DNA of 64,000 nt from Deltaproteobacteria bacterium (GTDB lineage Bacteria; Myxococcota_A; Polyangia; DRWM01; JAAZOP01): the NCBI GenBank assembly GCA_016218815.1, contig JACRCX010000080.1, positions 62,001-126,000 of the forward strand. The letters run 5' to 3'. The notes beneath the pieces were generated by a model. It searched no databases. It saw only the letters and a program-made list of their open reading frames with translations, and was not told the DNA's origin. Positions 38,337-47,686 of this stretch are shown here, one piece after another. Made by a program: the position numbers and the translations under genes. Within the stretch, counting starts at the first letter, position 1; each line of letters opens with the position of its first letter.

Positions 38337-39491
38337 GTGAAACAAGGCCGACAGGGACGAACGGGCAACGAGGGCGGCACCGGCCGGCCGACCAGCCGGC
38401 GTCGGTTCCTCGAGACGACGGCCGGAGCCGGCGCCGCCGCGCTGCTCGGCGCGGCCTGCGGTGGCGGCGGGGAAGACCCGCTGGACGCGGCCGACGGCGC
38501 CGGTGAGGCTCCGGGCGACGGCGCCGACGCGGCCGACGTCCCGGAGGCCGGGACCTTCGACGACATCCCGCAGGGACGGGTCGTCCTGGTGCGCGCCGCC
38601 ACCCCGGCCGCCGCCGTCGCGCGCGGCATTGCGCTCATGAACGGCCTCACGTTCATCCGTCCCGGCCAGAAAGTCATGCTCAAGCCGAACATGACGGGCC
38701 CGATCCCGCCGCCCGACACGACGAGTTGCGCGGTCCTGGCCGAGCTGATTCGCCAGTGCAACGCGGCCGGCGCGGGCGAGGTGATCGTCGCCGAGCGCAC
38801 CTTCGGACCGCTCCACACCGTCGACGTCTTCGACTGGCCGCTGTGCGACGAGGGGTCACGCAGCATGCGCGAGGTGGTCGAGGAGGCCGGGGCCGTGTTC
38901 CGGCCTCTCGACGACGAGCCGTGGGACGAGGTCAGCCCTGCGGGCGCCGTGGACTTCGACGAGCCGATCCTCGTGCCGCGCATCCTCACCGAGGTCGACC
39001 ATCTGATCAACGTGCCGGCGCTCAAGACCCACAACATCGCCGTGTTCACGATGTCGCTCAAGAACTTCTTCGGTCTGGTCCACCCCGACACGCGCAACGG
39101 CATCGTGCACGGCGACCCGCGGAACGCGGACGATCCCGCACGCGAGAAGCGCATGTTCGCGCAGATGAACCTCTGCTTCCACCCGGTGCTGAACGTGATG
39201 GACGGCATCCTCGCCCGCACCACCGGCGGTCCGATGCCGCCCGGCGACGTGGCCGAGACGAACATGATCCTGCTCTCCAAGGACCGCGTCGCGCTCGACG
39301 CCGTCGGCCTCGCCGTCCTGCGGCACGTCGGGACGGAGTTCAACATCGAGAGCCGGCCCGTGTGGGAGCAGATCCAGCTGGCCGAAGCCGTCCGCGTCGG
39401 CATCGGCGTCGGCGGGCCCGACGAGGTCGAGCTGGTCGGCGAGGGGATCGACGAGCTGGCGGAGATCGAGGCCGAGCTGCGGGAGGTGTAG
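38337..39491 (+). CDS. DUF362 domain protein with TAT/lipoprotein signal
   Basis: This 384-residue protein starts at GTG with GGGAGG upstream. SRRRFLETT (residues 20-28) is a TAT motif, followed by a lipobox-like GAAC. An acidic Gly/Ala linker follows, then DUF362: VMLKPNMTGPIPP, NVPALKTH and SLKNFFGLVHPD. DUF362 domains often accompany iron-sulfur or electron-transfer proteins; this one has no ferredoxin part, so its role is unknown. It is three bases upstream of the next lipoprotein gene and shares its operon. Confidence 0.88.
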   Translation: MKQGRQGRTGNEGGTGRPTSRRRFLETTAGAGAAALLGAACGGGGEDPLDAADGAGEAPGDGADAADVPEAGTFDDIPQGRVVLVRAATPAAAVARGIALMNGLTFIRPGQKVMLKPNMTGPIPPPDTTSCAVLAELIRQCNAAGAGEVIVAERTFGPLHTVDVFDWPLCDEGSRSMREVVEEAGAVFRPLDDEPWDEVSPAGAVDFDEPILVPRILTEVDHLINVPALKTHNIAVFTMSLKNFFGLVHPDTRNGIVHGDPRNADDPAREKRMFAQMNLCFHPVLNVMDGILARTTGGPMPPGDVAETNMILLSKDRVALDAVGLAVLRHVGTEFNIESRPVWEQIQLAEAVRVGIGVGGPDEVELVGEGIDELAEIEAELREV

Positions 39492-39494
39492 ACC

Positions 39495-41630
39495 GTGTCG
39501 GCCCGGGCAGCCTTGCGTGCCATGCTCGCCCTGCTGCTCCTCGCGTCTGCCGCCTGCGGCGACGGCGACGACAGCGGGCCCATCGATGGGGACGGCGGCC
39601 TCGACGTCGACGGCTCGGACGGCGCCGGTGACGCGGACGCTGATGCGGACGTCGCTCCGGACGGCGCCGGCGACGCGGATGCCGACGGCGCGGACGGCGG
39701 CTCGGACGGCGACGCGGACGCGGACGCGGACGCCGACGCGGACGCCGACGCCGGACCGTACCTCGTCGGGCCCGCAGTCCTCGCGCTGCCGTACGCGCGG
39801 GTCGGCGAGTCCGCGCCGAACGCGCCGCTCGTCGTGCGGGCGTCGGACCCTGCCGCCGTGACCTTCGACGTCCCGGACGACTTCGCGGCAGGCGTCGAGG
39901 CACGTGGCGTCGATTCGATCACCCTGCGCGTGACGGCGACGTACCTCGGCCCCGGCCTGCGCGACGGGATCCTCACCCTGCGCCAGGCCGGTTTCGTGCA
40001 CGAGGTCCGCGTGGCGGCCGCGATCGGCGCCGCGGACCTGGACGAGCCGGCGTGGGACGACGACGTGCTCGGCGACGAGGCGACGGTGCACCTGGCCAGC
40101 GCCCCGTTCCCGTACGCGTCGGCGCCGTGGACCGACGACCGCGTGCTGATCGTGGCGCCCTCGGGCCTGGCGGCGGACCGCCCTGTCGACGTCGTCCTGC
40201 ACTATCACGGCTTCAACGCCCTTCTCGACCGTACGGTCCCCGCCCAACACCTCGTGGCGCAGTTCCTCGCCGCGGGGCGGAATGCGATCCTCGTCGTGCC
40301 GCAGGGCCCGGCCAACGCGCCCTCCGGCGACTTCGGAAAGCTGATGCTCGCGGGCGGCCCGCGTGCGCTGGTCGATGACGTCGTGGCGCTTGCCTATCGC
40401 GACGCGATGCTGCCGTTCCCTGTCGTCGGCCGCGCCGTCCTGACCGAGCATTCCGGCGGCTACGTGGCCGTGGCGCGGGCTCTCGACGGCGGCGGGCTCG
40501 ACGTAGCAGCCGTCCACCTCTTCGATGGGCTCTACGGCGAGGTATCGGCCTTCCAGGCGTGGGGCCGCTCCGGCGCCGTGTTCCGTTCCGACTACACCGC
40601 CTCGGGCGGGACGATGGCGAACAACCTCGACTTGGTGGACTACCTCGAGGGCGCCGGGGTCGCCGTCGATTCGGCGGGGCGCGACGCGGACCTGCGCGCC
40701 GGAAGGGTCAGCATCGTGTACACCGGGTTCTCGCACGACCAGTCGATCTGGGCCGAGCGGGTCTTCGAGCGCTGGCTGGCGACCAGCAGCCTGACGCCGT
40801 CGCCGGCGTCGCCCCCGGAGCTGGAGGGAATCCTGCCCGCCGGGGACGGTGCATCGGCGACGCTGCGCTGGCACGATCCGGGCGCGCCGGCCGGGCGGAG
40901 CTGGGTCGTCGAGACGAGCGCGGACGGCGCGAGCTGGCGCGAGGTCGCGCGCGTCGCGACGCCGTCGGCGACGTTGACCGGGCACGGGCTGGTACGGGTC
41001 CGCGCGGCCGACGAAGCGTCGAGCGAGCTGTCGCGACCTTCGGACACCTACGCGTGGTGGGGCGACCGCTGGGTGGTCGTGGACGGCTTCGACCGGCACT
41101 ACGGCGGGAGCTGGGATCGCCCGGAGCACGATTTCTGCGGGCGCGTGGCGACCGCGCTGGGCGATGCCTTTTGCATCTCGAACGAGCAGGTGGCCGACGA
41201 GGGGCTGCCGGCCGGCATCGCCGGGGTATTCTGGCTGCTGGGCGACGAGAGCGTGGCCGACGTCACCTTCGATGCAGGGGAGCGTGCGGCGGTGATGGCG
41301 TGGGTCGGCGGGGGAGGGCGGCTGATCGTGTCGGGCTCGGAGGTGGGCTACGCCACCGACGCGGCGTTCCTCTCCGCCGAGCTGGGTGCCACCTACGTCG
41401 CCGACGACTCGGGGTCGTACTCGGTCCTCGGGTATCCGCTGGGCGTCGCCTACCCCGAGGACTACCCCGACGTGCTGGCCGGGGATCTCGTCGTCCTGAC
41501 CTACGACAACGACCTCACGGCCGCGGTAGGCCGCGACGGCCGGGTGGTCGGCGCGGGGTTCGCGGTCGAGACGCTCGCGGACGACGGGCTGCTCGCGGTG
41601 GTCGGCGCGCTGCGGGGCTACGTGGAGTGA
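39495..41630 (+). CDS. Large lipoprotein with alpha/beta-hydrolase-like domain
   Basis: This 711-residue protein starts at GTG. The lipobox is SAAC near residue 21, followed by a DAD-repeat linker to about residue 88. An alpha/beta-hydrolase-like domain covers about 200-430: VVLHYHGFNALL, ILVVPQGPAN and the nucleophile-elbow-like EHSGGYVA. A fibronectin-type segment follows (about 440-510) and then a C-terminal domain with VVDGFDRHYGGSWDR and a Rossmann-like alternation. The substrate is unknown; esterase or peptidase activity is possible. It should be anchored on the outer membrane. Confidence 0.78.
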   Translation: MSARAALRAMLALLLLASAACGDGDDSGPIDGDGGLDVDGSDGAGDADADADVAPDGAGDADADGADGGSDGDADADADADADADAGPYLVGPAVLALPYARVGESAPNAPLVVRASDPAAVTFDVPDDFAAGVEARGVDSITLRVTATYLGPGLRDGILTLRQAGFVHEVRVAAAIGAADLDEPAWDDDVLGDEATVHLASAPFPYASAPWTDDRVLIVAPSGLAADRPVDVVLHYHGFNALLDRTVPAQHLVAQFLAAGRNAILVVPQGPANAPSGDFGKLMLAGGPRALVDDVVALAYRDAMLPFPVVGRAVLTEHSGGYVAVARALDGGGLDVAAVHLFDGLYGEVSAFQAWGRSGAVFRSDYTASGGTMANNLDLVDYLEGAGVAVDSAGRDADLRAGRVSIVYTGFSHDQSIWAERVFERWLATSSLTPSPASPPELEGILPAGDGASATLRWHDPGAPAGRSWVVETSADGASWREVARVATPSATLTGHGLVRVRAADEASSELSRPSDTYAWWGDRWVVVDGFDRHYGGSWDRPEHDFCGRVATALGDAFCISNEQVADEGLPAGIAGVFWLLGDESVADVTFDAGERAAVMAWVGGGGRLIVSGSEVGYATDAAFLSAELGATYVADDSGSYSVLGYPLGVAYPEDYPDVLAGDLVVLTYDNDLTAAVGRDGRVVGAGFAVETLADDGLLAVVGALRGYVE

Positions 41631-41683
41631 CGTCGTGACCGGGAAGCGGAGACCGTGTTTGCGGTCCTCATCCCGTCGCCGGC

Positions 41684-44218
41684 TCACCGGCGGTAGCGGA
41701 ACGTTGCGGATTCCCCGAACGCCCACACGGAGCCTGGCGTGACACACGAGTTGGCAAGCGTGCTGGAGTAGTCCCCCGGGCGTTCGACCTGACTCCAGGA
41801 CGAGCCGTCCCAGTGGAGCACGTGCTGGTCGGCCCGGTCGGGGAAGGCCCAGACGTCGTCGGGTGCGAGTGCGGCGACCGCCACGATGTCGTCCGTCACT
41901 CCGGACGAATGAACGGACCAATCGAGGCCGTCCCAGTGGACGATGGTGCCGACCTCGCCGACGGCCCAGACGTCGTTGCCGGCGGTTCCGTGGACGGCGA
42001 GGAGCCGTTCGTAGGTTCCCGTGACGCGGCGCGTCCAGGAAACGCCGTTCCAGTTGAGCGCCGCCCCGACGTTGCCGACGAGCCAGAGGTCGTCGCTGCG
42101 CGGGCCCCAGCAGTCGCGGAGTTCGCCGCCGAAGCCCGTCGAGTAGTAGGTCCAGCCGAGACCTCCCCAGCGGTAGACGTAGCCGCCCGCTCCGGTCACC
42201 CACACGTCGCTCCCCGACATGCCGCAGACCGTGTCGAGCGTCATCGAGCGTGGGGAGGTGACGGCGTTCCAGGTCGATCCGTCCCATCGGCGGACGGTGC
42301 CCGCCTCCCCGACGGCCCAGACGTCCATCGGGCTGACGGCCCAGACGTCGTGCAGGTAGTAGTCGGTGCCGACGTCGACGGCGCTCCACGCCGAGCCGTC
42401 CCAGTGGTGCGTGTCCCTGAACCCGCCCACGATCCAGATGTCGTCCTCCGCGATGCAGGCTGCGCCCCCGGCCGAGGTTCCGCCGAGCAGTCCGGAAACC
42501 CTCTCCCACGTCGTGCCGAGCCGGTGGAGAATGGCGCCGGCGTGGCCCACCGCCCACAGATCGGAATCGCTCGTGCCCCAGAGCGCCGCGGCGCCCCACA
42601 CCGTCGGGTACGGCTGATCCTGCCACGTCGCCCCGTTCCACCGGCTCGAGATGTTCGGCGCGTGCGTGGTCCAGATGTCGTCCGCCGCGAAGCCCCAGAA
42701 GTCGTAGGTGTAGGTGGTTCCTGTCGCGGCCGACCAGGACGATCCGTTCCAGAAGCGGAGGCCGGACGAGGTCGACGCCCATGCCGACGCGGCGTCGTTG
42801 CCCCAGACCGTGGTCACCCAGCCGGTCGTTCCGCTCGGCACGGCCGACCAGGCCGAGCCGTTCCACCGCACGATCGTCCCGGAATCGCCCACGGACCATA
42901 CGTCGTTCGCCGTGTAGCCGTGCACGCCGGTGAGCTGTGCGGTGACGCGGCTGTCGTGCCGCACCCAGCTCGACCCGTCCCAATGGACTGCCGTGCCGCG
43001 GGTGCCGACCGCCCAAACGTCCCCGGGAGCGAAGCCCCAGATCGCTTGCAGCGTCTCCGTCGTGACTCCGGTGAAATCGCTCCAGGCCGTGCCGTCCCAG
43101 TGCAGCAGGGTGCCCCAGTAGCCCACGACCCAGACGTCGTCAGGCCCGGCGGCCCAGACGCCGTTGAGATCGGCGGTGACCGGCACGGAGACACGCTCGA
43201 AGCCGGCCGCGGTGTGGTGGAGCAGCGTGCCGTCGCCGCCCGTGAGCCAGAAGTCGTCGCTGCTGATGCCGTGGATCTCCGAGAAGTCGTCACCGAACGG
43301 GTACGGATTGGCCCAGCACCACGTCTGCTCGTCGGTCCGCGCGTCGCAGTCGTCGTCCTGGAGGTTGCACGTCTCGGGAGGGGGGCCGCAGTCTGCGATG
43401 CCCGGGGGGCCGCAGGTCGCCGAACAGACCCCGTTGCCGGAGGAGCCGCAAGCCGTGCGACAGGCGACGGTGGATCCCGCCGCGCAAGGGAAGTCCTCGT
43501 CCGTCAGGCCGTCGCAGTCGTCGTCTGCGCCGTTGCACGATTCGGCGGTTGTGGGGCATTCCGCCGGGGAAGGAATCTCGCACGCCGCCGTGCAGGGAGC
43601 CAGGCCCCGGCTGCCGCAGACGGTGACGCACGGGACCACGGCTCCGGCGGGGCAGGCGAATTCCTCGTCCGGCTCGTCGTCGCAATCGTCGTCCAGACCG
43701 TTGCACACCTCGGCCACAGGGATGCAGGGAGCGTCGGCCGAATCCTCGACATCGCCGACGTCGCCCCCACCGTCGGCATCGGCACCACTCTCGCCCTCAT
43801 CGGTGGTGTCGGTCCCATCTTCACCGTCGTCGTCGGCATCTGCGTCGCCCTCGCCATCGTCGCCGGCCTCGACGTCGCTGCCGCCGCCGTCGTCGGCGTC
43901 GCCGGCGTCGCCGGTGACTTCGTCCGCGTCATTCGTCCCCGCGTCGTCCTCGGCGTCCCCGTCGGCGTCCGCATCCGTGGCGTCGCAGGCGCAAGCTCCC
44001 CATCCGGTGCCGTCGCCGGCGCAGATCTGGATGCCCTCGACGCCGACCGCACACAAGCAGGACTGCGTGGCGCCGGGATCGCAGACCAGTGATCCCGAAT
44101 CAGTACTGCAGGCGGCCGATGCGAACACCACCAAGCCGGCCAGGATCAGAGACGGGCGGGGGAGCAGATTGCGACCCGCAAGCGACGCCGAAGCGACTCG
44201 AATGCACTCGTCCTTCAT
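41684..44218 (-). CDS. MopE-motif beta-propeller lipoprotein
   Basis: This 844-residue protein has a lipobox SAAC near residue 37, a Cys-rich part and a long Asp/Gly linker. Three MopE-type metal-binding motifs follow (CNGLDDDCDDEPDEEF, CNGADDDCDGLTDEDF, CNLQDDDCDARTDE). From about 310 come many repeats of the form DVWAVG..GT..HWDG..W, a beta-propeller or sialidase-like fold common in myxobacterial surface proteins. MopE motifs bind calcium or copper in known cases. AGGAGG precedes the ATG. The protein is likely exposed on the cell surface; no enzyme function is indicated. Confidence 0.85.
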   Translation of the reverse strand: MKDECIRVASASLAGRNLLPRPSLILAGLVVFASAACSTDSGSLVCDPGATQSCLCAVGVEGIQICAGDGTGWGACACDATDADADGDAEDDAGTNDADEVTGDAGDADDGGGSDVEAGDDGEGDADADDDGEDGTDTTDEGESGADADGGGDVGDVEDSADAPCIPVAEVCNGLDDDCDDEPDEEFACPAGAVVPCVTVCGSRGLAPCTAACEIPSPAECPTTAESCNGADDDCDGLTDEDFPCAAGSTVACRTACGSSGNGVCSATCGPPGIADCGPPPETCNLQDDDCDARTDEQTWCWANPYPFGDDFSEIHGISSDDFWLTGGDGTLLHHTAAGFERVSVPVTADLNGVWAAGPDDVWVVGYWGTLLHWDGTAWSDFTGVTTETLQAIWGFAPGDVWAVGTRGTAVHWDGSSWVRHDSRVTAQLTGVHGYTANDVWSVGDSGTIVRWNGSAWSAVPSGTTGWVTTVWGNDAASAWASTSSGLRFWNGSSWSAATGTTYTYDFWGFAADDIWTTHAPNISSRWNGATWQDQPYPTVWGAAALWGTSDSDLWAVGHAGAILHRLGTTWERVSGLLGGTSAGGAACIAEDDIWIVGGFRDTHHWDGSAWSAVDVGTDYYLHDVWAVSPMDVWAVGEAGTVRRWDGSTWNAVTSPRSMTLDTVCGMSGSDVWVTGAGGYVYRWGGLGWTYYSTGFGGELRDCWGPRSDDLWLVGNVGAALNWNGVSWTRRVTGTYERLLAVHGTAGNDVWAVGEVGTIVHWDGLDWSVHSSGVTDDIVAVAALAPDDVWAFPDRADQHVLHWDGSSWSQVERPGDYSSTLANSCVTPGSVWAFGESATFRYRR

Positions 44219-44465
44219 CCCGGAACCTCCTGTCTCGCTGTCCGCAGGTCCAGGATGGACCGGAACAGGGGCAGGGTCAACCGCGACGGAGCGCGATGGT
44301 GCGCGAAGGAGGCAGTACGCAGTACATCATGGGGCTGCGCAGGTGGGGGGCCTACGCTCCGCCGCGCATGAGCCGACCGCTTGCCGGCGGCCCGGGCGGA
44401 TCTTCCGGCGGATGCTCGGACGCCACATGGAGAACGCGCCCGTGAGCCCCGCGGTGCGCGCGGTC

Positions 44466-47400
44466 CTACGTCGATCCGCCCTCATCGCCTTCCTCGCCCG
44501 CTGCCATCTCCGCTTGTCGCAGCACGAGCTCCACCCGGTCGACCTTGCGCGGGTAGCGCTTGATGACGGCTCGTTCGTCCGGGCGGAGCGCGTAGAGGTC
44601 GTCGACGTCGGCGTCTAGCTGGTCCCAGAGGGTGGCGAGGCTCATCCGCAGGCCATGCCCGACGCCCTCGCTGTCGGTCCCGCGGAGCTGCTCCTGGATC
44701 TTCTGGATCTGGTCCGCCAAGCCGCAGAGGTTCGCCGCCGCGGCGTCCGTCAACCGCTTCCACGGGAAGGGCACCAGCTCCGCGTACTGGCGGTTGAACT
44801 TCCGCCAGCCGGCGTCGTTGAGCCCGGCCTTCAAACGGCCCAGCGCGCTGAACGTGGTGGAGTTGATGACGGCTGCGATCGCGATCAGATTCTCCCTCGA
44901 GGCCGGCAGGGCGAGCGAATTGACGTTGACGTTGTCCTGGTACACGTCGCCGACTTCGTCGACCGCCGCGACGGTGTCCTCGATCGTCATCGGGAACAGC
45001 ACCTTCGGCCGGGTCTGGGCGACGAGATTCTGGGGGCGGGTATACAGGTGCCAGCAGTCAGGTCCGTCCGGGACCTCCACCGCCTCCTTCAACGCTCGTT
45101 TGTGGCCGTCGAGGTACGCGGCCGTACGCGGGAAGCGACTCTTGAATTCGTGCCAGCGGATCTCGGCAAAGCCGTCGTCGTTGACGTCGTAGGGGAAGAT
45201 CACGAACGCGTCCGAGTTGTCGCGGCGGAAGGGGAAGAAGCCGCGGTTGCGGCAGAGGGGACGCAACGCCTTCCGCTCGAGCAGGACCTCTTCGCCGTCC
45301 GCGTTGCGTCCGCGGACCGTCGACCGGGTCACGGCCAGTGGCTGGAACTGGTAGAGGCGGCCGTACAGCGTCTGGAGGCCGACCGAGATCTTCACGTCGG
45401 GGATGTCGGCGATCGTTCCGTGCCGCTCGGCAAGCGCCCGGTGGACCGCCAGGAGATCCGGCTGGTCGAAACTCCAGACGTTGTCGTCCAGGTCGGCCGC
45501 GCGAAGCTCGGCCTCCAGGCAGGGTCGCGCGCCTTCCGCGGACGCCCGATCGGCGTACGTGCTGCACAAGATCGTGGGCGAACCCTGCTGCAACACCAGA
45601 ATGGCGGTGTAGGTCGTGCGGCCCGGGAAGACCTGGAGGTCGGAAAAATCCTCGACGCGCTCGATCAGCTTGCTCTTGCGCAGCCAACGACGCGCGGCTT
45701 CGCCGTAGTCCGTCTTGAAGAAGCGGTTCTGAATGATGAAGCCGAGACGCCCGTCGGGGCGGAGCAGCTTCACCGCGCGCTCCATGAACGGGATCGAGAT
45801 GTCGGTCTTGCCCTCGCGCGCCGTCTCGTAGACCCCGGCGTCCTTGAGGTAGCGGTACAGACCGGGAGACCACTCGCGGTAACGCTTGACCTCGATGTAC
45901 GGCGGATTGCCGACGACCGCATGGAATCCGCCGTCGCGCATCACCTGGCCGAAGCCGAGCAAATCGGCCTGCCAATCGAACGGCATCACCTCGCGGAGCA
46001 GTTCCTCGCCGCCCTTGAGCTTGCGTACGAAGTCGGGACCGACCAGCGAGTTGCCATGCTTGATGTTGCGGCCGATCCCCGCGAGCAGCTCGGTGTGCTC
46101 CGTCGAAATATCGCGCGCCACGCCGGAGACGTAGCGCAGCGCGAGGGACATGCGCGCGATCTCCACGGCCTCCGGGTCGATGTCCACGCCGTGGAGACAA
46201 CGCGTGATGATCGTGCGCGCGGTGGATGGTCGCAGCCGGACTCCCTCCGCTTCGGCGATGACGAATTCATCGCGCCGGGCCGCCTCGGGGTGGGCTGCAC
46301 ACCAGGCGAGGATCGCGCGCTCGAGATGGTCGAACGCCCCGAGCAGGAAGCTGCCGCTGCCGCATGCGGGGTCGAGAATGCGCAGCTCCAGGATCTGCTC
46401 GGGCGAAAGGCCCTCGGTGAGCGGGCCCAGCGTGCGATGGACGACGCGCTGCACGATCCACGAGGGCGTGTACACGGCGCCCTTGGTCCGCTGGTATTCG
46501 GGCTTGAACGTGTCCTTCACGTCCGCACCCACGACGACCAGCTTCTTGCCCAGGTAGCGCTCGTAGATGCCGCCCAACAGCTCGATAGGGATGAAGTCGA
46601 AGAGGTACGGTTGCGGGAAGTACAGCCGTCCGATGATCTGGACGAAGACCTTGCCCTTGAGCCACCACTCCCGCATCAGTCCTTCGACACCCGTCGGATC
46701 GTCCCGCTCGTCCAGCGGGAACAGGATGCCGTCGTAGATGCGGCGATAGCGGGTCTCGTGCATCTCCATGAACGCCGGCCAGAACCCCAGCTCGGCGTAC
46801 GCCATGCCGCGCAGCGTGCCGAATTCCTCCAGATCGAGGTCCTCGCAGAAGCGGAGGAAGATGATGCGATCGAGGATCCGCTGAGCCGCCGCCGACAGCA
46901 TCTCCGGATCCCGCACCTTCCCGTGCCGCCGGATGGTCTTGGCCAGCTCCCGGCGCCACTCCGACAGGTCTTCCTCGAAGCGTTCATCGAGGGTCTGGCT
47001 GCCGCGGGGGCGCTCGTCTTCCGGGTGGCGCCGCTGCAGCGAGCCGGCGAGGATCGCGTCCCGGGAGAAGTGGTCCCAGAGCAGGTCGAAGTTCTCGAGG
47101 TAGTCGGTCCAGCGCAGGTAGGTCACCCGCGCCACGTCGGCCTCCTCGTCGGCTCCAGGCGGGACCCGGCAGTCGTAGATCGCAAGCTCCTCGAAGTCGA
47201 ACACGTAGCTGACGAGGAACCCCGAGCACCAGCCGCACAGGCGGAGCTGGTACGAGGCATTCATGTCGTTCTCGATGTCCACGTCGAAGCGCTTGGCTTC
47301 GATGTAGAGGATGCGCCGGCCGTCCGGGTACACGAGCGCGTAGTCGGGTCTGCGGTGCCGCGTGCCGGCACTTTCCAGACGCGCGGCTTCCCGGCCGGAG

Positions 47401-47588
47401 ATCGTGTACTCCTGGACCACCTGCCTCGGATCGGCCGGATTCCAGCCGAAGATCGCGAGGAAGCGCTCGATCCAGGTGCGCGCCGTCGCCTGGGCGAGAC
47501 CGCCCAGGCCCGCGCCGTTCTTCAGCTCGGCGAACTCACCGAGCAACGCCGCGAGTCGCTCCCGAGCGCTCCGCTTGGCATCGACCAT
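44466..47588 (-). CDS. Type IIG restriction-modification protein (Eco57I/MmeI-like)
   Basis: This 1040-residue single chain combines an N-terminal PD-(D/E)xK-type nuclease (Asp82 in RPDYALVY, E97-A-K99 in YIEAK), a helical linker and an N6-adenine methyltransferase. The methyltransferase shows motif I DPACGSGSFL (406-415) and motif IV NPPY (561-564). The C-terminal part is the target-recognition region. Such proteins cut and methylate using one recognition domain, so no separate subunits are needed. No other defence gene adjoins it. Phage-defence methyltransferases such as PglX share part of this layout, but the intact nuclease residues favour type IIG/IIL. Confidence 0.87.
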   Translation of the reverse strand: MVDAKRSARERLAALLGEFAELKNGAGLGGLAQATARTWIERFLAIFGWNPADPRQVVQEYTISGREAARLESAGTRHRRPDYALVYPDGRRILYIEAKRFDVDIENDMNASYQLRLCGWCSGFLVSYVFDFEELAIYDCRVPPGADEEADVARVTYLRWTDYLENFDLLWDHFSRDAILAGSLQRRHPEDERPRGSQTLDERFEEDLSEWRRELAKTIRRHGKVRDPEMLSAAAQRILDRIIFLRFCEDLDLEEFGTLRGMAYAELGFWPAFMEMHETRYRRIYDGILFPLDERDDPTGVEGLMREWWLKGKVFVQIIGRLYFPQPYLFDFIPIELLGGIYERYLGKKLVVVGADVKDTFKPEYQRTKGAVYTPSWIVQRVVHRTLGPLTEGLSPEQILELRILDPACGSGSFLLGAFDHLERAILAWCAAHPEAARRDEFVIAEAEGVRLRPSTARTIITRCLHGVDIDPEAVEIARMSLALRYVSGVARDISTEHTELLAGIGRNIKHGNSLVGPDFVRKLKGGEELLREVMPFDWQADLLGFGQVMRDGGFHAVVGNPPYIEVKRYREWSPGLYRYLKDAGVYETAREGKTDISIPFMERAVKLLRPDGRLGFIIQNRFFKTDYGEAARRWLRKSKLIERVEDFSDLQVFPGRTTYTAILVLQQGSPTILCSTYADRASAEGARPCLEAELRAADLDDNVWSFDQPDLLAVHRALAERHGTIADIPDVKISVGLQTLYGRLYQFQPLAVTRSTVRGRNADGEEVLLERKALRPLCRNRGFFPFRRDNSDAFVIFPYDVNDDGFAEIRWHEFKSRFPRTAAYLDGHKRALKEAVEVPDGPDCWHLYTRPQNLVAQTRPKVLFPMTIEDTVAAVDEVGDVYQDNVNVNSLALPASRENLIAIAAVINSTTFSALGRLKAGLNDAGWRKFNRQYAELVPFPWKRLTDAAAANLCGLADQIQKIQEQLRGTDSEGVGHGLRMSLATLWDQLDADVDDLYALRPDERAVIKRYPRKVDRVELVLRQAEMAAGEEGDEGGST

Positions 47589-47686
47589 CGCCGGAAACTT
47601 GCGCGCTCAGGTCGCGCCGGGCAAGGATGTCGCGCGACACGCGTTCGCGGCGCCGTGGCGTGCTCCCGACGAGCGGGAAGACGCCG

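Noticed and set aside
44219..44465. Possible small gene in the 247-base gap before the MopE lipoprotein gene
   Set aside because: Short frames there have no ribosome binding site or recognisable sequence; I see nothing I can support.
44466..47588. BREX or DISARM defence island
   Set aside because: Only a single methyltransferase-nuclease chain is present, with no other island genes on either side.
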